This document shows positions 63,246-64,000 of a stretch of DNA of 64,000 nucleotides, in pieces. A program made the position numbers and the translations under genes. The DNA is from Isoetes taiwanensis (taxonomy: Eukaryota; Streptophyta; Lycopodiopsida; Isoetales; Isoetaceae), in NCBI GenBank assembly GCA_021234155.1, contig JAJEKV010000097.1:2519477-2583476 (forward strand). The letters are read 5' to 3'. Each line of letters starts with the position of its first letter. Positions within the stretch are counted from its first letter, which is position 1. The notes under the pieces were generated by a model. The model was not told where the DNA came from. It was given only the letters and a program-made list of their open reading frames with translations, and ran no database searches.

Positions 63246-64000
63246 TTTTAAAAGCCTTTCCTTAAGGGACGAGCATTCATGAGCATTCAACATGAGCCTT
63301 AGGATCTTAGACTCGATCAACGATCAAGATCTCACCATATAAAAGCAATATGAGCTGTAGGATCTATTACAAAAGGCTATATAGAATTTATATAGAATCA
63401 AATCAACCTGGACCGTAGGATCGTCTATATAGAATATATATAGGGACTCCTAGCCCATCTGGACCACAGGATACTTCGCAAAGCCACGAGAGTCGTCGGA
63501 TCTCAGATCAACGGTCGGATAAGCGCGACAAACATAAGAACATATATATGATTGATATCCACCACGAAGGGTGGAACATCCATCCAAATACCAACGACAA
63601 AGAATATGCAACTAATCCTAAGGAAAACACCCCAAACCCCAGGTTCTACCCCGGTTCAGACTCCTGTGAGGATAGACTGACGGCTCGGTCTCAGGAGATC
63701 AGCAGACAGAGGTATAACCTGGCGTTGGCTGGCATAGAACATCGGCTAAAGTTGTCCACTCCATCTGCCCCTCCTGTGCACACTTTGTAGATGGGTCGAT
63801 TCACGCTATGGCTTCGCTATAGCCTTCCGGAGACGCAGACTCAAGGTATCACCCTACGAGCCTACTCCAGGGTTCATGATGCCCCGGTCCGACGAGGCAG
63901 GTCAGGGAAGCGTCCCCTTCCAGGATCACAGTGGTTCCATGGGTGAGCTAGAGAATACGTGCCGCATCAGCGACCCCCGCATCCATACCCGACTTACTCA
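63246..64000. other. Right edge, no gene recognised
   Basis: An open frame at 63548-63790 (MIDIHHEGWNIHPNTNDKEY; RSQEISRQRYNLALAGIEHR) has ordinary composition and GC-richer surroundings than its neighbours. It could be part of a retroelement gag or an exon. It runs toward the window edge and cannot be resolved. Confidence 0.3.

Noticed and set aside
1-64000. CRISPR arrays, bacterial operons, plasmid origins
   Set aside because: Spliced genes, plant LINEs and tandem repeats show nuclear plant DNA. None of the repeats has the CRISPR spacer pattern.

Overview
The window looks like nuclear DNA of a land plant with a large, transposon-rich genome. Plant-specific content includes a leucine-rich-repeat receptor kinase of the LRR-VIII-1 type, a GUN4 domain, and L1-type LINEs whose ORF2 ends in the RVT zinc-binding domain. 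A broken front-end fatty-acid desaturase, a family commonest in non-seed plants, points weakly to a fern, lycophyte or bryophyte. Species cannot be fixed from the sequence.

Layout. 0.75-11.4 kb: one 10.65-kb DNA transposon with perfect 33-bp inverted ends and a CTAT target duplication. It carries a five-exon D-D-E-type transposase, two multi-exon accessory genes, a captured secretory cyclophilin fragment, a triplicated F-box-like segment and about 1.4 kb of simple repeats. 13.1-18.7 kb: a near full-length but dead L1-type LINE on the minus strand, with YAND in place of YADD. 21.3-21.9 kb: the last exons of a front-end desaturase, broken by a 1-bp deletion.

23.7-47.5 kb: a single receptor kinase gene on the minus strand. 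I could join 20 exons in consistent phase (2,781 nt, 926 codons plus stop). Intron 7 is 15.5 kb and holds a GUN4 gene on the opposite strand, LINE fragments of at least three kinds (one nested in another, one with a clean 10-bp target duplication), a tyrosine-recombinase remnant and small hairpin elements.

48.17-50.55 kb: a second TIR element with 52-bp perfect ends and an unusual subterminal array built on a GGAATCAC core. 52.1-55.1 kb: a second LINE type that ends in pentanucleotide repeats and shares a 3' end with the copy at 37 kb. 56.8-57.8 kb: fragments of ribosomal protein S3, one exon inverted relative to the rest. 59.8-60.3 kb: a foldback element. 62.0-63.1 kb: a degenerate short-period array whose last part is a lattice of heat-shock-element half sites, followed by a tRNA-like SINE head.

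The intact host gene is the receptor kinase. GUN4 is nested in it and probably frameshifted. Most of the rest is mobile DNA or debris. All genes use GT-AG introns. Coding calls come from reading frames, splice phase and motif recognition, with no database search.
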